39,591 nucleotides of DNA from an uncultured Paracoccaceae bacterium (GTDB lineage Bacteria > Pseudomonadota > Alphaproteobacteria > Rhodobacterales > Rhodobacteraceae). Shown here piece by piece: positions 1 through 6,668 of the stretch. The position numbers were made by a program, and so were the translations under genes. The number at the start of each line of letters is the position of its first letter. The first letter of the stretch is position 1. Below the pieces are notes generated by a model that did not search any database, was not told the DNA's origin, and saw only the letters and a list, made by a program, of their open reading frames with translations. The stretch is from assembly GCA_937922155.1 (NCBI GenBank), contig CAKZVL010000109.1:1-39591 (forward strand), written 5' to 3'.

Positions 1-1137
1 CAAGCCCGCGCGGACGAAGACGTCGCAGCCTTCTTGCCGATGCTGGAAAAGGTCGTGGCCCTGCGCCGCGAAGAGGCCGCCGCCGTCGCAGGTGATGGCG
101 ATGCTTACGACGCACTTCTCGACAACTACGAACCCGACGCAACAGGCACCGAAATCGCCGCAATGTTTGACGCCATGCGCCCCGGCCTTGTCGCCCTACG
201 CGCTGCGATCCTTGATAAAGAGATGCCGAAAGGGTTGAGTCAAACCTTTGATGAAGCGGGACAAATGGCCGTCACCCAAAAGCTCGCCACAGCCTTTGGA
301 TATGACCTGACCAAAGGGCGCATCGACAAAGCGGTTCACCCGTTCTCTTCCGGCTCTGGCCTTGATGTGCGCATTACCACACGCGTCAGCCCCGATGATC
401 CGTTCAACTGTTTTTACTCCACCATCCACGAAGTCGGCCATGCCGCCTATGAACAGGGCGTCGATCCTGACTACCTTCTGACCCCGCTGGGCGGTGGCGT
501 CTCGATGGGCGTTCACGAAAGCCAAAGCCGGATTTACGAAAACCAACTGGGCCGCAGCCGCGCCTTTACCGGCTGGCTCTATGGCCAGATGAAAGACCAG
601 TTCGGCCCCTTTGGCATCGACAGCGAAGACGACTTTTACGCCTGCGTGAACCGCGTCAAAAACGGCTTTATCCGTACCGAAGCGGATGAGGTGCAGTATA
701 ATCTGCACATCATGCTCCGCTTTGATCTGGAACGCGCACTGATGGCTGGGGATCTGGCCGTTTCTGACCTTGAAAGCGCTTGGAATGATCGCTTTGCCGC
801 GGACTTTGGTTACAGTGTCGACAAACCTTCCAACGGCGTCTTGCAAGACGTGCATTGGTCCGAAGGGCTGTTTGGCTATTTCCCAACCTATTCACTGGGC
901 AACGTCTATGCGGGCTGTTTGTTTGAGGCGCTAAACAAAGCCGTTCCAAACCTAGAGGCCGATCTGGCCAAGGGCGATACCTCCGCCGCAACAGGCTGGC
1001 TGCGGGAAAACGTCCAACGCCACGGCGGGCTATATAAACCGCGCGAGGTGATAGAACGCGCCGCCGGAACTGCGCCAACCTCCGCACCCCTCTTGGCCTA
1101 CCTCACAGCAAAATTCAGCGATCTATACGATCTCTAA
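1..1137 (+). CDS. Carboxypeptidase M32 (Taq family), 5'-truncated by the window edge
   Basis: This is a zinc-dependent metallocarboxypeptidase that trims residues from peptide C-termini in the cytoplasm. The frame is open from base 1, so the N-terminal part lies outside the window; about 378 codons of a family that usually has close to 500 are present. The zinc-site motif HEVGH is encoded near base 427. The two following family blocks are also present: HESQSR near base 520 and IRTEADEVQYNLH near base 670. No signal peptide can be judged because the start is missing. The gene ends 6 bases before the convergent crotonase-like gene. The M32 family call is firm; the in vivo substrate is unknown. 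Confidence 0.93.
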   Translation, partial: QARADEDVAAFLPMLEKVVALRREEAAAVAGDGDAYDALLDNYEPDATGTEIAAMFDAMRPGLVALRAAILDKEMPKGLSQTFDEAGQMAVTQKLATAFGYDLTKGRIDKAVHPFSSGSGLDVRITTRVSPDDPFNCFYSTIHEVGHAAYEQGVDPDYLLTPLGGGVSMGVHESQSRIYENQLGRSRAFTGWLYGQMKDQFGPFGIDSEDDFYACVNRVKNGFIRTEADEVQYNLHIMLRFDLERALMAGDLAVSDLESAWNDRFAADFGYSVDKPSNGVLQDVHWSEGLFGYFPTYSLGNVYAGCLFEALNKAVPNLEADLAKGDTSAATGWLRENVQRHGGLYKPREVIERAAGTAPTSAPLLAYLTAKFSDLYDL

Positions 1138-1143
1138 ACGCCC

Positions 1144-1917
1144 CTAATCGGTCCAATCTGGCGCACGCTTTTCCAAGAACGCGGCGACACCTTCCACGGT
1201 GTCGGGTTCTGCCATGTTGTGCACCATAACCTCACCGGTATAGGCATAGGCGTCCTTCGTGCTCATCTGTGATTGTTCATAAAACGCAGCCTTGCCCAAA
1301 CGCACCGCCGACTTGCGCTTGCTGGCCACGGTTTCGGCGAGGGCGCGTGTTTCCGCCTCCAGCGCGTCAGCGGGAACCGCGCGGTTGATCAGACCCAGCA
1401 CTTGCGCCTCATCCGCGCCGATAAACTTGCCCGTTGTCAACATCTCAAAAGCGGCCTTGCGCGTCACATTGCGGGTGAGGGCGACCATGGGGGTCGAACA
1501 GAACAAGCCTATGTTCACACCGTTCACCCCGAATTTCGCAACGTCGCTGGCAATCGCCATATCGCAGGTCGCAACCAACTGGCAGCCCGCTGCGGTCGCC
1601 ATACCTTGGACTTGCGCGATCACCGGTTGCGGGATGGATTGGATCAATGTCATCACCTCGGCACAGCGATCAAACAAGTCCTTCAACCCATCCGGACTCT
1701 TGCTTTGCATTTCCTTAAGGTTATGCCCGGCACAAAAGGCTTTCCCGCTCGCCGCGATCACCACGCACTTTAGCGCATCACCTTTCGCAATCTCTGTCAG
1801 TTCGCGCCTGAGGGCGGCCAGCATGTCATCGGACAAGGGGTTCAACTTTTCCGGCACATTCAACGTTAGCGTCGCAATCCCGCCAACGTCATCACGTTTG
1901 AGTATTGTCATGGCCAT
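1144..1917 (-). CDS. Crotonase-fold (enoyl-CoA hydratase/isomerase family) protein, ECHDC3-like
   Basis: A 257-residue protein of the crotonase superfamily, which acts on acyl-CoA thioesters. The two oxyanion-hole segments are visible as CAGHNLKEM (about residues 62-70) and GMATAAGCQL (about 105-114). The two glutamates that do hydration in classical enoyl-CoA hydratases appear to be replaced, by Gln113 in AGCQL and by Gly133 in FGVNG. The segment GLFCSTP resembles the ECHDC3 branch. Annotation as a true hydratase is therefore doubtful, and another CoA-ester reaction or a binding role is possible. The start at 1917 has a GGGAGG ribosome binding site; a second ATG lies two codons in. It diverges from the thioesterase gene with only 41 bases between starts. 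Confidence 0.88.
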   Translation of the reverse strand: MAMTILKRDDVGGIATLTLNVPEKLNPLSDDMLAALRRELTEIAKGDALKCVVIAASGKAFCAGHNLKEMQSKSPDGLKDLFDRCAEVMTLIQSIPQPVIAQVQGMATAAGCQLVATCDMAIASDVAKFGVNGVNIGLFCSTPMVALTRNVTRKAAFEMLTTGKFIGADEAQVLGLINRAVPADALEAETRALAETVASKRKSAVRLGKAAFYEQSQMSTKDAYAYTGEVMVHNMAEPDTVEGVAAFLEKRAPDWTD

Positions 1918-1958
1918 CTGCCTCCCTATGGTCAGGACGAACTTTAGGGGTAGGGCGC

Positions 1959-2390
1959 ATGGAACGAAAGATGGATATCGCAGCGTTAGAGGCGTTTATC
2001 GCCAAGGATTTTCCGCAGGTCGGCGATGATTTCGCGATTCATACCAGCAGCGATGACGTCCTCACCATTCGCTTGAAGGTCACAGAAAAACACCTGCGCC
2101 CCGGCGGCACCGTCTCGGGTCCCGCCATGTTTGCTCTCGCTGATGTCGCGATTTATCTGGCGATCCTCGAACGGATCGGCCCTGTCGCTTTGGCCGTCAC
2201 AACCAATTGTTCCATTGATTTCATGCGCAAACCCGCCGCCAACACCGATCTGCTGGCAGAGGCGCGAATTTTAAAGCTTGGCCGCGTTCTGGCCGTGGGC
2301 GATGTGCTGATTTTCAGCGAAGGCAGCACAAAACCCGTCGCGCGCGCCAGCCTGACCTATTCAATCCCACCCGAACATGGGGTAAAATAA
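1959..2390 (+). CDS. PaaI-family hotdog-fold thioesterase
   Basis: A 143-residue hotdog-fold protein of the PaaI type, expected to hydrolyse acyl- or aryl-CoA thioesters in the cytoplasm. The motif HLRPGGTVSGPAMFALAD (about residues 47-64) corresponds to the PaaI active-site helix region, with the acidic residue in LAD. I chose the ATG at 1959 because AGGGG at 1946-1950 is well spaced before it. A longer reading from 1905 would overlap the divergent gene, and an ATG at 1971 is the alternative. The divergent crotonase-like gene suggests both act on CoA esters. The natural substrate cannot be read from the sequence. Confidence 0.85.
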   Translation: MERKMDIAALEAFIAKDFPQVGDDFAIHTSSDDVLTIRLKVTEKHLRPGGTVSGPAMFALADVAIYLAILERIGPVALAVTTNCSIDFMRKPAANTDLLAEARILKLGRVLAVGDVLIFSEGSTKPVARASLTYSIPPEHGVK

Positions 2391-2442
2391 TACCTATTTT
2401 CTAACGCCCTGATTTCAAACAAATATATCGATCCTTATGTCA

Positions 2443-2470
2443 TTGACTGGCCCTCAGGACCTTCTATAAC
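2443..2470 (+). promoter_or_regulatory. Sigma70-type promoter of rplM-rpsI
   Basis: A -35 box TTGACT (2443-2448) and a -10 box TATAAC (2465-2470) are separated by 16 bases. Transcription would start near 2477 and leave about 30 bases of leader before rplM. Both boxes are close to consensus and fit a strongly expressed ribosomal protein operon. Confidence 0.75.
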
Positions 2471-2507
2471 CCGTCCATCTTGAATGAACCCTCAATGTAG
2501 GTCCGAT

Positions 2508-2969
2508 ATGAAAACCTTTACCGCTACTCCTGCGGATATCGACAAGAAATGGTACGTGATCGACGCTGAAGGCGTTGTTCTTGGCCGTCTCGCCTCGATC
2601 ATCGCAATGCGTCTGCGCGGCAAGCACAAGCCGTCTTTCACGCCACACATGGACATGGGTGACAATATCATCGTCATCAATGCCGAAAAAATCCAAATGA
2701 CCGGGAACAAGCGTGATGAACGCTATTACTGGCACACAGGTCACCCCGGCGGCATCAAGTCCCGCACAAAGGGCGAAATCCTCGAAGGCGCGCACCCAGA
2801 GCGTGTCGTGATGAAAGCCGTTCAGCGCATGCTGCCCGGTGGCAAACTGTCCCGCCAGCAAATGACCCACCTGCGCGTCTTTGCAGGCACGGAACATGGC
2901 ATGGACGCACAAAAGCCAGAAGTTCTGGACGTTGCCTCCATGAACAAGAAAAACACGAGGACTTCATAA
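2508..2969 (+). CDS. rplM: 50S ribosomal protein L13
   Basis: A 153-residue L13 protein of the large ribosomal subunit, an early-assembling 23S rRNA binder. The N-terminal [15 protein letters not shown], the block [18 protein letters not shown] and the block [10 protein letters not shown] are characteristic of the family. I chose the ATG at 2508 because the protein then begins like other alphaproteobacterial L13 proteins and the length is normal for them; the in-frame ATG at 2484 would add eight atypical residues. The stop codon overlaps the rpsI start by one base (TAATG), so the two are translationally coupled in the conserved rplM-rpsI operon. Confidence 0.97.
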   Translation: MKTFTATPADIDKKWYVIDAEGVVLGRLASIIAMRLRGKHKPSFTPHMDMGDNIIVINAEKIQMTGNKRDERYYWHTGHPGGIKSRTKGEILEGAHPERVVMKAVQRMLPGGKLSRQQMTHLRVFAGTEHGMDAQKPEVLDVASMNKKNTRTS

Positions 2970-3487
2970 TGGCCGATCAAGTCAATTCGCTCGAAGAGCT
3001 GGGCCAAGTCGCCGAAGGCGTTCCAGCCGCACCAGCAGCCGACGCCGCAGATGCCGTCGTCACCGAAACGATGATCCACCGCGAACCCGTGCGCGACGAA
3101 CTGGGCCGCTCTTACGCGACTGGTAAGCGTAAAGATGCGATCGCGCGCGTCTGGATCAAGCCGGGGTCTGGTAAGGTCACTGTAAACGGCAAAGACATGC
3201 CCGTTTACTTTGCACGCCCTGTTTTGCAGATGATCCTGCGCCAGCCGTTTCAGGTGGCCGGTGTCGTCGATCAGTTCGACGTTGTCGCCACTGTCAAGGG
3301 CGGCGGCCTGTCCGGCCAAGCTGGCGCGGTCAAGCACGGCGTGTCCAAAGCGCTCCAGCTTTATGACCCAAGCCTGCGCCCCGCGTTGAAAGCGGCCGGC
3401 TTCCTCACCCGCGACAGCCGCGTTGTGGAACGTAAGAAATACGGTAAGGCCAAAGCGCGTAAGAGCTTCCAGTTCTCAAAGCGTTAA
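2969..3487 (+). CDS. rpsI: 30S ribosomal protein S9
   Basis: A 172-residue S9 protein of the small subunit, whose C-terminal tail reaches the P-site tRNA. The family core starts at [14 protein letters not shown] (about residue 49), and the protein ends in the invariant SKR. The first 45 or so residues form an acidic, alanine-rich extension that is common in alphaproteobacterial S9 proteins and absent from the shorter E. coli protein. It overlaps rplM by one base and is followed within about 20 bases by a strong terminator. Confidence 0.97.
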   Translation: MADQVNSLEELGQVAEGVPAAPAADAADAVVTETMIHREPVRDELGRSYATGKRKDAIARVWIKPGSGKVTVNGKDMPVYFARPVLQMILRQPFQVAGVVDQFDVVATVKGGGLSGQAGAVKHGVSKALQLYDPSLRPALKAAGFLTRDSRVVERKKYGKAKARKSFQFSKR

Positions 3488-3505
3488 GCGACCTTGCGAT
3501 ATTGG

Positions 3506-3534
3506 AAAAGGGCGTCCGCTTGGGCGCCCTTTTT
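3506..3534 (+). terminator. Rho-independent terminator after rpsI
   Basis: A perfect 9-bp stem pairs AAAAGGGCG (3506-3514) with CGCCCTTTT (3525-3533) around a 10-base loop, followed by T residues. The left arm also gives TTTT on the opposite strand, so it may work in both directions and serve the convergent mrp operon as well. Confidence 0.85.
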
Positions 3535-3607
3535 CGTTTTGGGTTGCGTTTAGGAAAGCCGGATCATGGACGGCCCGCGGATCGTCAATGGTCCGCCGCC
3601 AGCGACC

Positions 3608-3991
3608 TCAGCGTGCCGCTTTGCCCGCTTGATCCGCATCATGCGCGTCCAGCGTTGACCACGTGTCGTCCTGCGACGGGGCAGGTGGCGTGTCGCAATT
3701 GCGCAGATGGATCGTCACCTTTGCGATGAAATTGGCCGAAATTGGCGCCGTGACAAACAGAAACGCCATGATCAGCAATTCATGGATCGACGTCTCTCCC
3801 AAGGTGAACGAATGGATCAATGACGCCAAAAGCAGCATCCCAATCCCGATCGTGCCAACCTTTGTCGGCGCATGCAGGCGCGTCATCGGATCCGCGAAAC
3901 GAAGCAGCCCAATAACGCCAATCACGACAAAACCCGACCCGATCAACAGGAAAAGTCCAATGGCATAGGTGCCAATCAATTCAGCGCTCAT
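3608..3991 (-). CDS. mrpG: Mrp/Pha cation:proton antiporter subunit G
   Basis: A 127-residue small membrane subunit of the multi-subunit Mrp monovalent cation/proton antiporter. It has three hydrophobic segments and the family signature GLLRFADPMTRLHAPTK (about residues 28-44). The hydrophilic C-terminal tail, after about residue 95, is longer than the usual subunit and carries no motif I recognise. It is the last gene of the operon, and its start overlaps the end of mrpF by four bases. Confidence 0.93.
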   Translation of the reverse strand: MSAELIGTYAIGLFLLIGSGFVVIGVIGLLRFADPMTRLHAPTKVGTIGIGMLLLASLIHSFTLGETSIHELLIMAFLFVTAPISANFIAKVTIHLRNCDTPPAPSQDDTWSTLDAHDADQAGKAAR

Positions 3992-4275
3992 TCGATGATG
4001 TCCCCCCGCAGGATAAAGCGCGCAAGCGCGACGGTTGACACAAACCCCAGCATCGCAATCAACAAGGCGACTTCGAAATAAATCTGCACACCTTGCTGAA
4101 TGCCCAGAACCAGAACAAGGCCCAAAGCGTTGATCACCATCGTATCAAGCGCCAGAATGCGATCCGCAGGCGTCGGGCCCATCACCAGTCGCACCATCGC
4201 CATGATCTGACCAAAGGCCAGCGCGACAAACGCCACGATCACCGCAATGTTCATAAACTCCATGGCTGCGCTCAT
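3988..4275 (-). CDS. mrpF: Mrp/Pha antiporter subunit F
   Basis: A 95-residue membrane subunit of the Mrp antiporter with three hydrophobic helices. The MrpF signature GPTPADRILALDT is clear at about residues 33-45. It overlaps both neighbours by four bases (mrpE upstream, mrpG downstream), which fits coupled translation and the need for all subunits to assemble together. Confidence 0.93.
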   Translation of the reverse strand: MSAAMEFMNIAVIVAFVALAFGQIMAMVRLVMGPTPADRILALDTMVINALGLVLVLGIQQGVQIYFEVALLIAMLGFVSTVALARFILRGDIIE

Positions 4276-4775
4276 GCGAAAACCTCCTTCAATCGACGCT
4301 CATAGCGGGTCTTGATGTCGTCGCGCACCCCGTCCGGGTCATCAGTGTGTAACACATGCACCAGCAGGCTGTGCCCCTCATCAGACAAATCCGCAGACAC
4401 GGTGCCGGGCGTCAGCGTGATCGTGCCGGCCAGCAGCGTAATCGCCTCCGGCTCGCGCAGGTCCAGCGGGATAACGATCCACGCAGGTTTCAGCTTGGAA
4501 TTGGGCACCGTCAGAACGATCCACGCAACCTCAATGTTGGCGACCAAAATGTCCCACATCACAACAAGGCTATAGGTCAACATCTTGCCCATGCGAAACC
4601 CATGCGGCGTATCCGGCCACCAGACCGACGTTCCCCAGGGGATGATAATCCCCAGCAGAATACCAAACACGACCATGCCCGCCGACACTTCGTTCTGCAG
4701 CAGGGTCCAAACCACCGCGAGAATAAGGGTCAGAAGCGGGTGCGGCATCAACCATCGAAAGGCACGTCCCATCAT
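4272..4775 (-). CDS. mrpE: Mrp/Pha antiporter subunit E
   Basis: A 167-residue MrpE subunit. Hydrophobic helices lie in the N-terminal 75 residues. They are followed by a cytoplasmic domain holding the conserved block LAGTITLTPGTVSADL (about residues 114-129) and a C-terminal part rich in charged residues. MrpE is needed for antiporter assembly but has no homologue among the NADH dehydrogenase proton-pumping subunits. Four-base overlaps join it to mrpD and mrpF. Confidence 0.93.
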   Translation of the reverse strand: MMGRAFRWLMPHPLLTLILAVVWTLLQNEVSAGMVVFGILLGIIIPWGTSVWWPDTPHGFRMGKMLTYSLVVMWDILVANIEVAWIVLTVPNSKLKPAWIVIPLDLREPEAITLLAGTITLTPGTVSADLSDEGHSLLVHVLHTDDPDGVRDDIKTRYERRLKEVFA

Positions 4776-6313
4776 TTGTCCTCCTTAGGTTCGGACAGCT
4801 TACCGGGCGTGTCCACCACGGTTGTGATATAGGGCTCTGGCGCGAACAATTGCGCGGCAATCTTGCTTGTGTATCCGTGGACCTGACCTGCGAAAACCGT
4901 GTTCGCAATCAGCAAAGAGAGCAGTCCACCCACAGCCACATACGCCAATGGCGCCGGGCGCTCCCGCACAGGCGCGCCGTTATCAGGTGCAACGCTATGG
5001 GCCTTCCAAAACAGCACGCTGCCCGCGCGGGCAAAGCCGAGGATGCTGATCAAGCTGGAAACAAGGACTACGGTCCAAATCCAAACCATAAGGTCCGATG
5101 AAAACGCGGCCTCCAGCACCAAAAGCTTGCCCAAGAAACCCGATAGCGGCGGCAAACCAGCCATCGCAATCGCGCCGACGAAAAATAGGCCAGCGGTCAG
5201 CGCCGCGCCGGACATGGTCGGTTGTGGTGTCAGCTCTAGGTCGCGACGCCCCGTGCGCACCAAATCTGAGATCAGGAACAAAACAGCCCCAGCAAATGTC
5301 GAATGCACGATGTAGTAAAGAGCCGCCGCAATGCCCGCAGGCGTGAACAAGGAAATCGTGACCATCACCATGCCCATTGACCCTATGACGGAAAACGCGA
5401 CCAACCGGTCCAGCCGTTGTGCAGCCAACACGCCAATCATGCCAAGCGCGACAGAAATCAGCGCCGCAGGCTGCAACCACACGTCATGCAAACCGCTTGT
5501 CACCTCAACATCGGGGGGGAAGACCAACGTATAAACCCGGATGATCGCATAAGCGCCAACCTTGGTCATAATGGCGAACAGGGCCGCAACCGGGGCAGGC
5601 GCCTCTGCATAGCTGGACGGCAGCCAGAAATGCAGCGGCACAAGCGCGGCTTTGATGGCAAAGACCAGTAGTAGCAACACCGCCGCCACCCGAATGCCGA
5701 CCGTTTCAGCCGGGTCGATGAGGGCCACGCGATTGGCGAGGTCCGCCATGTTAAGCGTACCCGTTTCTGCGTAGATCGACCCAAGCGCGAACAGAAACAG
5801 CGTGGACCCGATCAGGTTAAATAGCACATATTGCACACCCGCCCTCAGGCGCGCATTGCCGCCCGCATGGATCATCAACCCGTATGATGCGATCAGCAAC
5901 ACTTCGAAAAAGACGAAGAGGTTGAACAAATCCCCGGTCAGGAACGCGCCCATAATCCCCATAAGTTGGAATTGGAACAAGGCATGGAAATGCCAGCCGC
6001 GATTGTCCCAACCGGACCCGATGGCATAAAGCAGCACAAACAGCCCTAGTACCGCCGTTAGCAGCACCATCATCGTTGATAAACGGTCCCCAACCAAGAC
6101 GATGCCAAAAGGCGCGGCCCAATCACCCAATTGATAGAGCAGAATGGTCCCGTCCGACGTCTGCCATGCCAACCCCGCGGCGCAGCCGATCAGGGCCAGA
6201 ACACCGGCGACAGAAAAACTGCGCTGAATGCCAATATGAAACCGGGCTGCCAGCACGATAAACGGGGCAAGCAGGGCCGGCAGGATAACAGGGGCGACGA
6301 TCCAATGGGTCAT
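4772..6313 (-). CDS. mrpD: Mrp/Pha antiporter subunit D (NuoM/N-like)
   Basis: A 513-residue polytopic membrane protein homologous to the proton-pumping subunits of respiratory complex I. The conserved glutamate lies in FNLFVFFEVLLIASYGL (near residue 138), and the lysine-containing helix block appears as FAIKAALVPLHFWLP (near residue 225). With MrpA it is thought to form the ion-translocating core. The length is typical. It overlaps mrpC by four bases and mrpE by four bases. Confidence 0.95.
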   Translation of the reverse strand: MTHWIVAPVILPALLAPFIVLAARFHIGIQRSFSVAGVLALIGCAAGLAWQTSDGTILLYQLGDWAAPFGIVLVGDRLSTMMVLLTAVLGLFVLLYAIGSGWDNRGWHFHALFQFQLMGIMGAFLTGDLFNLFVFFEVLLIASYGLMIHAGGNARLRAGVQYVLFNLIGSTLFLFALGSIYAETGTLNMADLANRVALIDPAETVGIRVAAVLLLLVFAIKAALVPLHFWLPSSYAEAPAPVAALFAIMTKVGAYAIIRVYTLVFPPDVEVTSGLHDVWLQPAALISVALGMIGVLAAQRLDRLVAFSVIGSMGMVMVTISLFTPAGIAAALYYIVHSTFAGAVLFLISDLVRTGRRDLELTPQPTMSGAALTAGLFFVGAIAMAGLPPLSGFLGKLLVLEAAFSSDLMVWIWTVVLVSSLISILGFARAGSVLFWKAHSVAPDNGAPVRERPAPLAYVAVGGLLSLLIANTVFAGQVHGYTSKIAAQLFAPEPYITTVVDTPGKLSEPKEDK

Positions 6314-6666
6314 GATCTGCCCTCCATCTGGTCGTCTTGGCCTTCGGGCTGATCATCCACAAAGTCGTTGTTGGAGCCGAGAAAAGCGCCAAGCGCGATC
6401 ATCACGACAACGGCCGTCATCCCGAATGAGATCACAATCGCCGTCAACACCAAGGCTTGCGGCAACGGGTCCGCGTATTGCGTCACGCCATCGCGCAGGA
6501 TCGGCGCGCCACCCACGGTCAGGCGGCCCGAGGTGAACAGGAACACGTTCACAGCATAGGTCAGCAATGAAATGCCCAAAATGACCGGAAACGTGCGCAG
6601 GCGCAGCAGCAGGTAAAGACCCGCAGCCGTCATTATCCCAATGGCAGAAGCGACAAGAAATTCCAT
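6310..6666 (-). CDS. mrpC: Mrp/Pha antiporter subunit C (NuoK-like)
   Basis: A 118-residue NuoK-like subunit with three membrane helices. The block VILGISLLTYAVNVFLF (about residues 28-44) is characteristic, as is ADPLPQALVLTAIVI (about 66-80). The C-terminal 20 residues are very acidic and hydrophilic (SNNDFVDDQPEGQDDQ). The gene begins two bases after the mrpA stop and overlaps mrpD by four bases. Confidence 0.94.
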   Translation of the reverse strand: MEFLVASAIGIMTAAGLYLLLRLRTFPVILGISLLTYAVNVFLFTSGRLTVGGAPILRDGVTQYADPLPQALVLTAIVISFGMTAVVVMIALGAFLGSNNDFVDDQPEGQDDQMEGRS

Positions 6667-6668
6667 GG

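Noticed and set aside
196-855. Minus-strand open frame of 219 codons opposite the M32 peptidase
   Set aside because: The M32 motifs on the plus strand explain this stretch; the opposite frame has no family signature.
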